From Glycine soja (taxonomy: Eukaryota > Streptophyta > Magnoliopsida > Fabales > Fabaceae), in the NCBI RefSeq assembly GCF_004193775.1, contig NC_041016.1:47182767-47246766 (forward strand): a stretch of 64,000 nt of DNA, written 5' to 3'. The number at the start of each line of letters is the position of its first letter. Position 1 is the stretch's first letter. Below are positions 48,801 to 61,530 of the stretch, in pieces. The translations under genes and the position numbers were made by a program. Below the pieces are notes generated by a model. The model was given only the letters and a program-made list of their open reading frames with translations. It was not told where the DNA came from and did no database searches.

Positions 48801-50545
48801 TTGTTCTTTGTAATTCAATGTTCGACCATGAGAGAGACTACATAAATCAATTAAAGTTGTTTTCTAAGGTTGAACTTTCAGATTGGGAAACATCCAAAAT
48901 AACAGTGGAGGTATCACTATATCATGTACCTATAGAATGTTGAACGTATATGATATCCAATTCTCTATTGTTCGAAATGCATTAAGTACTTTTCATTAAC
49001 TCTACACACACAAAAAAAAAAGTATTTTTCATTAACTGAAAAATTCACTGATTTATTGACTAGAATTTAGACAGCCTGATCATATTAAAATAAGTAGGAC
49101 ACAAAACCAATTTTTGCATATGTATGATTTTATGATTTGATTCTTTTGGTCTCTGATGCAAACTAGCAAAATTCTTATTTAAACCCAAGTAAACAAAGGG
49201 TTTTAATGTGATTTTGGGTTTGACCCATTTTGGTTTTTTTTTTTGTAGGATCCATTTTGGTTTCTAATAGCATAAAAATAAAGAACTATGAATTTTAATT
49301 TAATTTCGAGTTGTATTTGAATAGTTAGAATCATATGATAGATTTAAGTAACATCTTCTATCTCCCTGATTGAGATTTTTGTAGGTTTAGAGGAAAGGAT
49401 ATCCTATTTGAAAAATGCCAAAGCTTTTCTTGGTTTAGAGAGAGAAACTATAGTGTCTCGGCAAGAAATATGACATCCCAACAAATTTGAAGAATAAGGA
49501 AATGGAAAACAAACTCTCCTCCCTTTTTAAGGTTCTTATCATTACTCCCTTTACTTCAGGTAATTATTTTTTCTATTTTTTTAAAATGTGCATGTTAAAG
49601 ATCTATTTTATTGATATCTTTATTTGGATTTACACATTGTGCAGTTGGTTTGGTGACAAGAAAATGTGCAAAGAAGGATTTAGTCCTATTTGATATGAAT
49701 TTCAGCTTTACCATCACCTTTCATATGTCTAAATAAGATTTTCATCGAAAACTTTTGTTATTGTGTCTACACCTGTTATTAACCAGATGAAACTACATCG
49801 AGATTTGCATTACGTCTACCGAATGATAAAGTGAAGGAATGCGAGTGTGATCACTCAAGAACAACATAATATTCCCTTTTTTATATATATCTTTTGGTTA
49901 GCTTGGTAAAAATGCTGAAAGACAAGCACATATAGAGTATAAAATTAATTTAGAGTTTAAAAATTAAAACTAACATGCACAATAAGAAGTACTGATATAA
50001 TATATCATATTTAAAAAAAACAAAAAAATATGAACAGATAAGGAATTCAGAGTTTAAAGTCAATTCATAATTATTTAATTTAATCTTCACCAAAAAATAA
50101 TCAATTTATCTAAAGTTTAATTGATTTAATTGTTGACATAGAAATTGAAAGAGTAAAAGACCAATAAAACAAGTGATTTTTGATGATATTACTTTCAAAG
50201 TGGTTCTTGTATAAGTAGATGATTAATATGCATGTTAATTCACAGTAAAATAAATTATAAAATATATCAATTTTTGTATAAAAATTACAATAACAAAATA
50301 AAAATGCACACACAGGTGTCATGCCCGTGTTTGTGCTCATAATAAGAAAAAAAATCAATAAATAATAAATGAATAAAAAATGTTGTTCAAGAATCTAAAA
50401 TTATTCTTATCCTTTTTGTATTACAATACAACACAGTTATAAAACTTACAATAATCAATGCGTCTCTTCTCTGGATTTTGCAACTACCGAAGAAGCGGTT
50501 CCTTTTAGGCGTCACCTTCTCTTCTTTTGTTGTTACTAAGACGAT
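45840..50545. other. AT-rich intergenic region, no gene recognised
   Basis: About 4.7 kb of AT-rich DNA. The only open frames are short and of low complexity. It contains a 34-bp direct repeat (about 46431-46498, ACATAAATGAACTCAAACAT twice). I see no domain, tRNA or transposon end in the rest. Confidence 0.7.
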
Positions 50546-50555
50546 GGTTATCATG
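50546..50555. repeat. Left target-site duplication of MULE 2
   Basis: GGTTATCATG; partner GGTTATCGTG at 60115-60124 differs at one base. Confidence 0.85.
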
Positions 50556-50807
50556 GGCAAAAATCTCAAATTGGTGTTCTTTTAGAAACTTATTTTTCAA
50601 ATAGGATTGTTTCTAAACGTATTCTTGAAGGGTGCTCTATTTTCACGTAAATCTCATGCATGGCGCCACCACCATTGGCGCTTTTGGGGAGGAGATGACA
50701 CGTGGCGCTGGTGTCGCCATTCCCACCAGCGCCTTGCGTTTTGGCTATGTGGCGTTGGAGACGCCAGCAGCAATGGCGCGTTGAGTATGGCGCCAGTCAA
50801 ACTGGCG
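50556..50807. repeat. Left terminal inverted repeat of MULE 2
   Basis: Matches the complement of 59862-60114 along its whole length, with more than 85% identity by eye. After about 110 bp of AT-rich end it is GC-rich and CpG-rich, with short palindromes such as GGCGCCACCACCATTGGCGC. Transcription of mudrA presumably starts near or inside it. Confidence 0.92.
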
Positions 50808-52031
50808 ACTTAAGCGTTTGGCAGGGAGAGCAGTAGCTTTTCAGTTGTGACAGGGAGAGCAGCAACAGGGAAGCGCAATTACCATTGGCGAGAATATAGA
50901 AAACGCCATCTGCTTCATCATTTTTTTCAGCTGTTTTCTCTTGCAACTTAGTTTTGCTTTCGTTTTCGTGGCTTTGGAAATTTCTGTGGTATCAAATATT
51001 TTTTGTAAGTTATTTTGTTAGGTGGCTTTGGAAATTTTTGTGGTATCAAATATTTTTTGTAAGTTATTTTGTTAGGTTGGAATAAAGATTTATTTTGAAG
51101 TATTCTTTTTAAATTAAATTAGTTTTTATATTTGATAGGCCTGTTAGTGTGTGTTTAAATGTCTAAAATAAAAGAAAAATTATGTAATAATGTTTATTTG
51201 AAGAAAATTTTATCAGTGAAAATAAAATATTTTGAATATGAAATTTGTAGTATTTTTTAATTAGATTAGGTTGGTGTTAATGATTTATTAGTGTGTTAAT
51301 AATTGATGAACGTTTGAACTTTCATTTAAAAAAATTTGTCTATCATATTTATTTGAAGTAAGTATTTTGAGTACGAAATTAATTTAATATGAAGTTGTAG
51401 TATTTTTTTAATTAGATTAGGTTCATTATTTGGTGTGTTAAAAATTTATAAGTGTTCAAGTTAAAAGTGTTATTTGATGATGTTTTGTTGTTTCTCGTAT
51501 CATATTTATTTTAATATATTTGTAGTAATTTTGTAATTACCTATTTTCATTTTGAAGTTATTATTGTTAAGATTAATTATTTATACTGCTAACTTCGTTC
51601 ATGAATTATTTTATTTTGTCTTAAAAATTACTATCTTGAAATTGTTCATTTTTTTAAGTGTGTCCCATGAAATTAATTTGAAGTTAATTAAATTTTTTTA
51701 AAAGAGAAATTGAATGTGAAGTTCCAATAAAGGGATCTTTTGTGATTACATTTTATTAGTTTGGATTTAAAGTTTTATAAAATCGTTCGTGTTATTTAAG
51801 TGTGTTGATGTGAAATTTATTTAAAGTTAATAATTTTGATTACATCTTGATTAGTTTAAAATTACTACATTGAAATCGTTAATGTTTTTAAAGTGTCTTA
51901 ATGTGAAATTGATTTGAAGTTAAATTTTTTTTTAAAATAAAGTTTTATTTTGAAGTTCCAATAATGACTTTTTGTGATACCCATTTTATAATTTATTTGA
52001 CGTATTAAAATATTGTTTTTGTAGGTACACG
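50808..52031 (+). other. mudrA 5' region with probable leader intron
   Basis: AT-rich, with no coding. A 54-bp direct duplication (50968-51076, GTGGCTTTGGAAATTTCTGT twice) lies at its start; each copy holds a TTTTGTAAGTTATT that could be a splice donor. An acceptor TTTTTGTAG ends at 52024, just before the mudrA ATG at 52032. This suggests a leader intron of about 1 kb, like the PMD genes. Confidence 0.5.
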
Positions 52032-54809
52032 ATGAATTCGGTTATAATAGTGTTGTATTTCAATAGAAGGGTATATGAAGATAATGATGGTGTAATATTT
52101 GAAGACAGTAAAAAAGCGATTCAGATTAAACGTGAAATTAGTTTCTATGCTTTGAAGAAAAAAATTGGAGATAAGGTAAAATTACAAAATAATGAAATTA
52201 TTTCTGCCATCAGCTGTAGATTTTTAGTGTCAGGAAAATATATTGCCTTGCAAATTTGTGATGACGAAGACGTTGAAACAATGCTGGAAAGTTTTAAACA
52301 ACAAGAACAAATGTCAGTTCTGGAATTGTACATAGAAAAGGATGTGGTTGGTGGTTCAATGTTTCATTCTGTAAATTCGCTTACATCATGTGGAAATTAT
52401 TTATCTAATGATGAGACACAACCGCCAACAAATATGAGCAATTTACATGTTGACAAAGATGATGATGATGATGATGATTATCTTGTGTCTAACTCATATG
52501 TTGAAGAGTCTTTAGACAAAGATGACAGTGTTGACGGTATATCTGATACAGACGATGAAGTCACCGACATGATTCAACCAATAAGAATTGTTCACCCAGC
52601 AGAAGGTATAATTTGTTGTATAAAAAAATTAAACAATACATTTATTATTTGATGACAATTGTATTTAATGTTAAATAAGTATGATTTGAATTTTTATTTG
52701 GAACTGTTAGGTGCATAAGGAATTGAAAATCCATTTTGGAATGATGCTTTGCATTATAACAATATCAACTGGAGTTATCTTGATGAGGAGGACATTTGCG
52801 GTTTGGAGATGCCGTCGACCTTTAATGTTGGCCAAGAATTATATGTTGGCATGAAATTTGATAGTAAAGATGCGGTCAAAAATGCAGTCAAACAATATGT
52901 TATGAAGGTGCATCAAAGTTTCAAAGTTGTTGAAAACAAATCGAACAAGTATGTGGTTTGTTGCTTGAATAAAAGTGTAGAGTGTCCTTGCCCTTTCTAT
53001 ATGAGGCAATTTTATCTAAAAAAAACATATACGTGGAAAGTCACACAATGGGGTGGACCACACACATGTCTGAATATGATCATGACACAAGATCACGAGA
53101 AACTTGATTCAGATTTAATTGTCACTTGTGTAGTAGGTACGTATTTTGTGTTCATATTATGTTAATTTTTTGTTAATTGTCATTTAAATTTTGTTATGTT
53201 ATTGACAAGCATGATCAGAGAAGATCCATCAATAAAAGTTTTTTTGATTCAAGAGAGGATTAATAGTGAATTTGCGTACAAGGTGTCGTACAAAAAAGCT
53301 TGGTTGGCGAAATAGAAAGCCATTGCAATTGAATATGGCGATTGGGATGAGTCATATGCGAAATTTTCGTCGTGGCTAACACACATGCAAAATCATTCTC
53401 CTGGATCATATTTTCAAATACTACATGACGATTTTATCGTTGGGCATACGGTTAGTCGCGAACACCGTCAGTTTCATAGAGTTTTTTGGATTTTTGGCCA
53501 ATGTAAAGAGGCTTTCAAGTACTGTAAGTCAATCATACAAGTTGACGGCACACATTTGTACGGCAAATACCGTGGGACCCTCTTAATGGCCACATCACAA
53601 GATGGAAATGGTGGTGTCCTTCCTCTAGCATTCGTGGTGGTCGAAGGTGAGACGTTGACAGCGTGGTCATGGTTTTTGACACACTTGCGTGAACCCGTCA
53701 CAGATAAAAATGGTATTTGTCTGATATCTGATCGACACGCGAGTATAAAGTCCGATGTCGCTAACGAAGCACTTGGTTGGCAACCTCCCCACGGTTATCA
53801 TGTGTACTGCGTGTGACACATAGCAAGCAACTTCAATCAGAAATTCAATAATGCCAAACATAAAGAAATGTTGAAGAAATTGGGTAAGATTTCATATTTG
53901 ATGGTCATGTTTATTTAACTTTCATATATACTTAAAATTGTTATTCATAACTAATTTTATGCAGCCTACACTCCTTGCAAGCACATTTTTTATCAAAATT
54001 TAGAAAAATTTCGTCAACTAAGTCTAGCCATAGCAACATGGATTGATCGCATTTCAAAGGAAAAATGGATGATGGCTTATGATAGAGAAGGACGTCGATA
54101 TGGCCACATGACAACCAACCTCTCAGAATGTATCAATAAGGTTTTGAAGGATTGTCGCAATATTCCCATAACAGCATTGGTCAAATCAACGTACAGTAGG
54201 TGTCGAAAGTACTTTGTTGAGCGTGGCCGCCAAGCCCAAAGAAAGTTAAATGAAGGACAAGTATATTGTTCGAAGCTTGTTAAAGAACTTAGAAAAAATC
54301 AAGAACAAGCTTATTCGCACATCGTTCGCGTGTATGATATCCACTCCACAAGGTTTGAAGTAGAGGAGACCTTCAATCCTATTACGCAACGTGGTGGACA
54401 AAAGTGGGCAGTTAACTTGAATGGTCATTATTGTCAATGCGGAAGGTATTTTGCGCTTCACTATCCATGTTCACACATTATTGCAGCTTGTGGTTACGTG
54501 AGCATGAAGTACTACCAATATATAGATGTTGTTTACACAAATGAGCACATCTTAAAAGCTTACTCCGTACAATGGTGGCCTCTTGGGAATGAAGCGGTTA
54601 TTCCTCATTCTAATGACGCATGGATACTTATCCTTGACACAACTACAATTCGTGCGAAAGGTCGGCCAAAATCAACAAGGATAAGGAATGAGATGGATTG
54701 GTTCGAACCATCTGAGCACCGACAAAAATGTAGTAGATGTGGAGCCGAAGGGCATAACAGGCGTCGTTGTCCAATGCAATCTGAGCGTGGGAGTTGTTCA
54801 AATCATTGA
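52032..54809 (+). pseudogene. mudrA: mudrA-type MULE transposase, broken
   Basis: Four exons, 52032-52605, 52711-53136, 53209-53883 and 53965-54809, total 2,520 bp (840 codons), in phase across all joins. Domains: an N-terminal PB1-like region (exon 1); a MuDR DNA-binding region (exon 2, FDSKDAVKNAVKQYVM ... CPFYMRQFY); the DDE core with QVDGTHLYGKYRG, CLISDRHASIKSD and NLSECINKVLKDCR; a SWIM zinc finger CQCGRYFALHYPCSH; and a C-terminal CCHC knuckle CSRCGAEGHNRRRC. Lesions: TAA at 52716, expected acceptor AG changed to AA at 53208, TAG at 53313 and TGA at 53814. Each is one C to T or G to A change from the expected codon or site. It converges on the PMD gene at 55922. Confidence 0.92.
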
Positions 54810-54964
54810 TTTATGTATGTTAGTCTAGTGACTTGAATTTGTTTAAGTTCTCTTCAATGTATTCAATTTGTGGGGTTCAATGAATTCGTTAGTTAAAAAC
54901 ATTACTTATTTTGGTTTGTGTACATTAGTTATTTGTGGGGTTCAATGAATTCGTTAGTTAAAAG

Positions 54965-55600
54965 CATAACCATAAACCCTAACCCTAAACCCTAAACCAT
55001 AAACCCTAAACCCCAACCCCCAAACCCTAAACATAAACCCCAAAACCTAAATCCTAAATCCAAAACCCTAAACATAAACCATAAACCCAAAATCCCAAAC
55101 CCTAAACCCTAAACCCTAAACCTAACCTATAACCAAACACCCTAAGCCTTAAACCCTAAACCCTAAGCCCTAAACCCTAACCCAAAACCCTAGGATAAAA
55201 CCCTAAGCCTTAAACCCTAAACCCTAAATCCTAAACCTCAAACCCTAAGCCCTAAACATAACTCCTAACCCAAAACCCTAAGCATTAAACCCTAACCATA
55301 TACCCTACACCCAAAACACAAGGCCTTAAACCCTACACACTAAACCCTAAACCTAAACACTAAACCACAAACCCTAAGCATTAAACCCTAAAGCTCAAAA
55401 CATAAACCCTAAACCCTAAACCTAAACCCCAAGCAATAACCCTAAACCCCAAGCAATAAACCCTAAACCACAAACCATAAACCCAAAACCCTAAACAATA
55501 AACCCTAAACCTAAACCATAAACCCCAAACCCTAAACCCAAAACCCCAAACCCTAAACCCTAAACCCTAAACCATAACCCCTCAACCCTAAACCTAGGTT
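54965..55600. repeat. Telomere-like array (CCCTAAA strand) inside MULE 2
   Basis: About 630 bp of CCCTAAACCCTAAA and variants (AAACATAAACC, CCCAAAACC, CCCTAAGCC), some in perfect runs of three. It lies between the 3' ends of mudrA and the PMD gene. The C-rich strand is plus, the reverse of the array at 1-4480 relative to its PMD gene. Confidence 0.95.
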
Positions 55601-55921
55601 GAGTGAAAGTGGGGAGTCCAATGCTATAGTTAAGGGTATTCAAATTGATACTAAAGGAGAACTATCTACAATGATGAACTATGGACTTAGTCAATGTGAA
55701 GTATCTGCACATATGGCGTTGGTGTTCGACTTTAGTTATTAAAACTATTTATTTTTCGTTTGTCTACTTTAGTTTTATTTTTAAACTTTCTTTATTATTA
55801 TAGTTTGATGCGCCACATAAACTGTATATATTAGTAAGGCATAATAAATGAGATGCGATAAATTAACTGTCAAAATCAAATGTCTTACAAACAACAACAA
55901 ATTTACACAGAGACATCAAAA

Positions 55922-58187
55922 TCATTCATTATGGTGTCCGTGATGTCGTGAGGATGTGCCACATGGTTGATCCCATCTTCGCGCTTGACGATCAGGATTT
56001 CTTCTGCCGCGATGTCTCCCCACTTCGACTTGCTCAGCCTCAGCAAAAAACTCCTGATGCAAATCAACACCTAATAAGTCGCCCATATCAGGTATTGCTC
56101 CGGGTACATTCCATTGCGGAGCAAATGGGGCGTTAGGTGTTGCCATTGGGGCATCGTGTTGCTGTGAAGGAGTGATAATGGGCCATGAAAAATGAGGCCG
56201 TGTTTTCGCAACACCACCGAACAAATGTTCGCTCGCAGAAGTATCAATGTGATGACCTTCAAAAGGATACTGATACATCTGTGAAGGATATTGGGAAAAT
56301 GTTGCTGGCGTGTAATACATTCCATGACCACGCTCCATCATTTGTTGGGAATATTGTTCCGCTTCAATAGGCTCCCTTCGTCTACCTATGCCCCGAGTTT
56401 CAACACTTGATTGAAGAATGTGAAACTCTTGTGCTGGGAATTCACACTCTGATGTTGGACCATGTGACACTGGCTCAGTGATTCTCTCTTGCTCTTCAAA
56501 TATAATCGCTAACTTTTTCATGTAAGGCACGAGATCATTAACTGTCCATGTGTTCCTCCCTTGTGGTGACACCATATACTGTAAAGTCTCCACAACTTCA
56601 CCCTACAATTATTAGCGACAAGAAATTAATGCTCATGCTTAACAAAATAATTTGAAGTTAAACATTGAAAAACAGATAAATACCAATGTAGTTGTGTTTA
56701 CATTGTTTGGGTCGACAAACATCTTTGTTTTACGCCTATACCACACCATGTAGTCCGAGTTAAAACCCAGTAGGCCCTCCTGTCGAGGATAAACGTCGAC
56801 CCTAAACTCAGCTCGATTGTTCCATTGACTGATGATCGGGGCCAACAGCTGGAACCAATTTTCATCTTGTTTGCCTTTGAGCGTTATGCCATGGAGATTT
56901 TGCGGTTGCGAAGGACACCCAAGAATAGGTTGTTGCAATCCAAATTATCGCAAAACTCTATCGGGTTGGTGCCACTCAACAACATGTAAACAAATCAGTG
57001 GCGCCATCGTGAACTAGGCTACACTTCCAACCACACAAATTGGAGGTAACGCTGCCATCACAGTTGCTGTGTATGGCTCCCAGACAAACTGCATATAACA
57101 ACACTGTTGTCAATTTTCAGTCAAACATAACATATTAACATTTCATTTAACAAATACATTACGATCTTCTTACCTCATGTCGTTTCATGATATCCAATTT
57201 GCGACGGAAAACTCTAAGATCATCATTGTCAATATGCTGATTTCCACGTCGCAACCACCTACAATAAAAATGAAATAATCATTGTCAACACGTTCCATTA
57301 TTAATCATTTTCAATTGAAATCTAATTTTTTAAACGACAAACCTGTGTCTGAGTGGTTTATTTTCTATTACGGGAGGCGTCCTCTTTGGAGCCAAAGTCG
57401 TGCATCGTTCTCATGCCCACATTTGGATTAAGATGCACATACCTCCGATTGATTTAACTTTGTAATCGGTGGCGCTGCACATCTCTCTATATAAATACGC
57501 AAGCACGGCAGGTCCCCACGCATACGTGCTGCATTGTTCAAAGTCACGTAAAAATTGTAGGTACCTTAAGGAAACTCTGCTACTGCTTTTGTTAACAAAG
57601 AGGACACCTCCTATGAATCGAAGGATCCATGCACAAGTAAACCTTTGTAATTGTTCTACATTAGCGTCATGAATATTTATGTGAGAAAGATGGTGAGCCA
57701 GCCAACTTAATTTTACCACACTGCCTTCAAGTTTGCCTTCCTGTGGTCTGACTCCTAATAATTCTTCACATAAATTGGCCAAATCAAGATTAGTTGAACC
57801 AATTAATGGTGCCCCGTCAGTACGAAGACCTAATAAAACTGATACATCTTGAAGAGTAATGGTAGCCTCTCTGCATCTCAAGTGAAACGTGTGTGTTTCG
57901 GGCCTCCATCTTTCAATCAACACACTAATTAAGGCCGCATTTATTTTTAGGTATCCCATCTTCATTATCTAATAAAACTCAGATTGCCGAAGCAGAGGAA
58001 CAATTTCCTCTGGTATTTGTTCTTCACCTTGATACGTCGGGACTGCTCGTCTGATATGTAATTTTCTGTCTGGTTCCCCAATCCAAGCATGTTCTCAAAC
58101 ATGCTTAGGTTGCATCGACAAAATGTCACCATCAATTGGACCAAACCCAGTTTGTATATTTGATGAGCATGACGACGAAGATGTCAT
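55922..58187 (-). pseudogene. Plant mobile domain gene 2, broken
   Basis: Four exons, 58187-57343, 57258-57174, 57088-56684 and 56602-55922 (845, 85, 405 and 681 bp), correspond to those of the intact copy at 4631-6886 (842, 85, 405, 681). The protein keeps IKINAALISVLIERWRPETH-like PMD sequence, LRDFEQCSTYAWG, RKTKMFVDP and the basic RHRGRRNPDRQARRWDQ tail. At least five codons are now stops: one serine position (HV*EHAW), three tryptophans (before IMKMGY; in QMWA*ERC; in GSVA*FTM) and one glutamine (VLR*FGLQQ). The reading order and intron positions are otherwise preserved. It is a passenger gene of MULE 2. Confidence 0.92.
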
Positions 58188-58525
58188 TGATCCTGTAAAA
58201 TAAAATATAATACAATAAAATGAATAATAAAATTTAAACATACTCTCCAAATTTCAAATAAATAACAAATTATATTTTTCAAATTCCAAATATTTCAATA
58301 ACAAAATATATTACACAATCAACGAAATTTAAATATATTCTACAAATAAATTAAATCACATCCAAACACAACTTTACATAAATAACAAATTATTTTTTAA
58401 ATTTTAATAACAAAATATATTATACAAATAACCTAATTCATATATATTCTATAAATAAATTAAATTACACACAAATATAAATTTACATATATAACATAAT
58501 TTTTATATTTGCGACTAAAAATTAA

Positions 58526-58529
<4 letters not shown>

Positions 58530-58581
<52 letters not shown>
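58530..58581. repeat. (AT)n microsatellite
   Basis: About 26 TA/AT units within the putative leader intron. Confidence 0.95.
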
Positions 58582-58584
<3 letters not shown>

Positions 58585-58585
58585 G

Positions 58586-59290
58586 CATCAAATATTTAAA
58601 CTAAATGAAATGTACCATATAAAAAATTTAATCTAAACCTAATCTAAAATTAATAAGTTACGGAACCTAAAACTATTTTAAATCTACTATATAAATTTTT
58701 TTAACTAAACCTAATCTACCATATAAAAATTTAAACTATTTCTAATTTATCATATCAAATATTTAAACTAAATGTAATGTAGCATATAAAAAATTTAAAC
58801 TAAACCTAATCTAAAATTAATAAGTTACGGAACCTAAAACTATTTTTAATCTACTATATAATTTTTTTAACTAAACCTAATCTACCATATAAAAATTTAA
58901 ACTATTCCTAATTTATCATATCAAATATTTAAACTAAATGTAATGTACCATATACAAAATTTAAACTAAACCTAATTTAAAATTAATAAGTTACGGAACC
59001 TAAAACTATTTTTAATCTACTATATAAATTTTTTTAACTAAACCTAATCTACCATATAAAAATTTAAACTATTTCTAATTTATCATATTAAATATTTAAA
59101 CTAAATGTAATGTACCATACAGAAAATTTAAACTAAACCTAATCTAAAATTATATCTTTCAAAACCTCAAACTATTCTTAATCTAATATATAAAAAAATT
59201 TAACTAAACCTAATCTACCATATAAAAATTTAAACTATTCCTAATCTACCATATAAAATTAATAACTTACACTACCTAAAACTATTTCTA
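58586..59290. repeat. Tandem repeat, about 166 bp period, roughly four copies
   Basis: AAGTTACGGAACCTAAAACT recurs at 58655, 58822 and 58988, with a more diverged fourth copy. Each unit is AT-rich and contains CTAAACCTAATCTACCATAT. Confidence 0.88.
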
Positions 59291-59861
59291 ATCTACCATA
59301 TAAAAAATTTAAACTAAATCTAATCTACTATATAAAATTAAGAACTCAAACTAATAATATTAACAAATCAACTAAATCTAATGTATCTTATAACACAAAT
59401 AATAACATACTAACTAAAATTATAACATATACATATAACACAAATAATATTAATATTTCAAATTACTACTTAAAATTTATAACTACCACCTAAACATACA
59501 TAACATATAACATATAAAACAAACCTAACCTAAACATACGTAACATATAACACTTAAAATTTATAACCTAAACACACCTAAAATTTATTATCAGTTAAAA
59601 AAAACTTACCAAGAAGTTACAAGCAACAAAAACGAAAGAAGCAAATGAAGCAAGCTTTCTGAATAACCAAGATGAAAGTCGAAGGCTAAGGAGAGTGAGG
59701 AGCAATGCAGTGGAGGAGAACTGCATATAAAGGCAACTTTTTTTTTGAAAGCAAATCGCTCCTCGTGATGGCGCCTCCCCCCTGCAACGCGCAACCTCCA
59801 ATGGCGCGTTCCTGCTGCACTGCACTTTGGGCTACGCTGCTGCACCCTAGGGCCTTCAACG

Positions 59862-60114
59862 CGCCAGTTTGACTGGCACCATGCTCAACGCGCCATTGCT
59901 GCTGGCGTCTCTAGCGCCACGTAGGCACAAAGGCAAGGTGCTGGTGGGAATGGCGACACCAGCGCCACGTGTCACCTCCTCCCCGAAAGCGCCAATGGTG
60001 GTGGCGCCATGCATGGGGTTTATGTGAAAAAAGAGCACCCTTCAAGAATATGTTTGGAAACAACCCCATTTGGGGAATAAGTTTCTAAAAGAGCACCAGT
60101 TTGGAATTTTTGCC
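59862..60114. repeat. Right terminal inverted repeat of MULE 2
   Basis: Inverted copy of 50556-50807. The complement begins GGCAAAAATTCCAAACTGGTG at 60114 and the similarity ends at CGCCAGTTTGACTGGC. Confidence 0.92.
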
Positions 60115-60124
60115 GGTTATCGTG
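60115..60124. repeat. Right target-site duplication of MULE 2
   Basis: GGTTATCGTG; partner at 50546-50555. Confidence 0.85.
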
Positions 60125-61530
60125 TGTAAGTTAAATTTTTTACGCATAGCATGAAAGGATATTTTAGTCGTTAGATATATTGACATTAAATTAATGGTTA
60201 AGATAAATACGAATTATGATGGAATTGTTCACATGAGATAAAATAAAAAAATATGAGATTTTTTTTCCTTTTTTTTCTCTCGCCAGAGCTTCTCCCTTCG
60301 GTCTCCGACACCGCCCACACCATCGCCACCGCATAATTCTCTATCGCTGCCTAAAGAACCGTTATCGTTGTCACTACCCAACGGAGAAAGACAAAGCTTC
60401 CTTCTTTTTGACCATCGAACATCAAGTACCATCACTATATCTGTTATAAAAAAACAAAGAGATCAACAAAATCTCAAATCTGAGATTGAAAATGAAACAA
60501 TCATTAGATATGAAAACGAACCCAACCGAGGTTGTCTGGATTTGAAACCAAGGATATCGGGAACAAATGGTTCCTTTTCAGTGACGGCGACGACAATCCT
60601 TTAGGCGGCGACAGTGGTGAGTTTTGCGGTGGTGATTGTGAGGATGGTGCCAAAGAGAGATAAGGGTGGTTGGAGAATGTAAAGGGAGAAGGGCCAATGA
60701 GGAACCACAACGAGAACCAAAGTCCTTGAATTAAGAGCAAATAATGTGGAGCAACACGATGACGACTCTTGTGGTCGCAAAACGATAAAAACGTTGGAAT
60801 GTTGTCGTTGACAAAGCCAATGAACAGGAACCTCGTCTGTGGCACAAAACTCGAGACAAGGAGTGAGCAGAAGTGGAGAGCTGACGGTGAAGTGGAAGTT
60901 GCATTGACGGGTGACAGAAAAGAAAAAAAATAATAATATTTGAACACTTTCACATTATTTTAATTATCAATTTTAATCGAACCATGGAGATAACTTTCTT
61001 ACCATGGGAAATATTTTTACTTTTGCCTGGTAGCATCTGTATGCTACTAAATTCTACTACTACTCATCTTTCTCTTGGCCGCGTTACTTCTCCATTACGG
61101 CACCGTTTCACTGTTTCCATAATCAATACAATAAAATATTCACAAGGGTTCAATTCAATCCCCTTGGACCCCCCGATTGGGACACACTCATTCAAACTTC
61201 ACCTTCTCCACTTTCCATAACCATTTTTTTTAATATTGAATTTCTTCGTAATTTTGACACATTCCTGTCCTTCCAGGTTGTTGTCACAACAGTACCTGGA
61301 TTTGAATATTCAATTATGTATACCCTTTTGGGGCCCCGGATTCAGTTTTTTAATACAAGAGATTTTGGGGTTCCTTTGTGGGCATGCATTTCGCGTGTTA
61401 TCAGGTTCAGAGTTGGATTTAGATCAATGGGTGTCTATAAAGTTTGCAACTTTGGTGATTTCAGTTAAGGGGTGGTTTTGAAGATTCTTTTTTCTTTTTC
61501 TTTCCCACTCTTTTTGGGGGTTTGAAGGGG
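60125..61530 (+). other. Upstream region of the NTMC2T6-like gene
   Basis: About 1.4 kb between the MULE 2 right flank and the first coding exon. 60250-60950 is less AT-rich, with several open frames on both strands, but none resembles a known protein. It probably contains the promoter and 5' leader of the gene starting at 61531. I could not fix a TATA box with confidence. Confidence 0.45.

Larger units (their letters stand above)
58192..59609 (-). other. Putative 5'-leader intron of PMD gene 2
   Basis: The minus-strand acceptor TTTTACAG ends just before the ATG at 58187. A donor GTAAGT is the complement of 59604-59609. The same layout exists in PMD gene 1 (6893-8016). The intron holds an AT microsatellite and a 166-bp tandem repeat. 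Confidence 0.55.
50556..60114 (+). mobile_element. Complete Mutator-like element (MULE 2) with mudrA and PMD genes
   Basis: 9,559 bp. The left end GGCAAAAATCTCAAATTGGTG and the reverse complement of the right end GGCAAAAATTCCAAACTGGTG begin inverted repeats of about 252 bp. A 10-bp target duplication flanks it: GGTTATCATG (50546-50555) and GGTTATCGTG (60115-60124), 9 of 10 identical, the right length for Mutator elements. Inside: mudrA (+), a telomere-like array, and a PMD gene (-). Both genes are broken, so this copy cannot supply its own transposase. Confidence 0.93.

Noticed and set aside
60504..60953. Open frame of 149 codons on the minus strand
   Set aside because: Low-complexity S/P/L composition with no known domain; more likely chance in the upstream region of the NTMC2T6-like gene.
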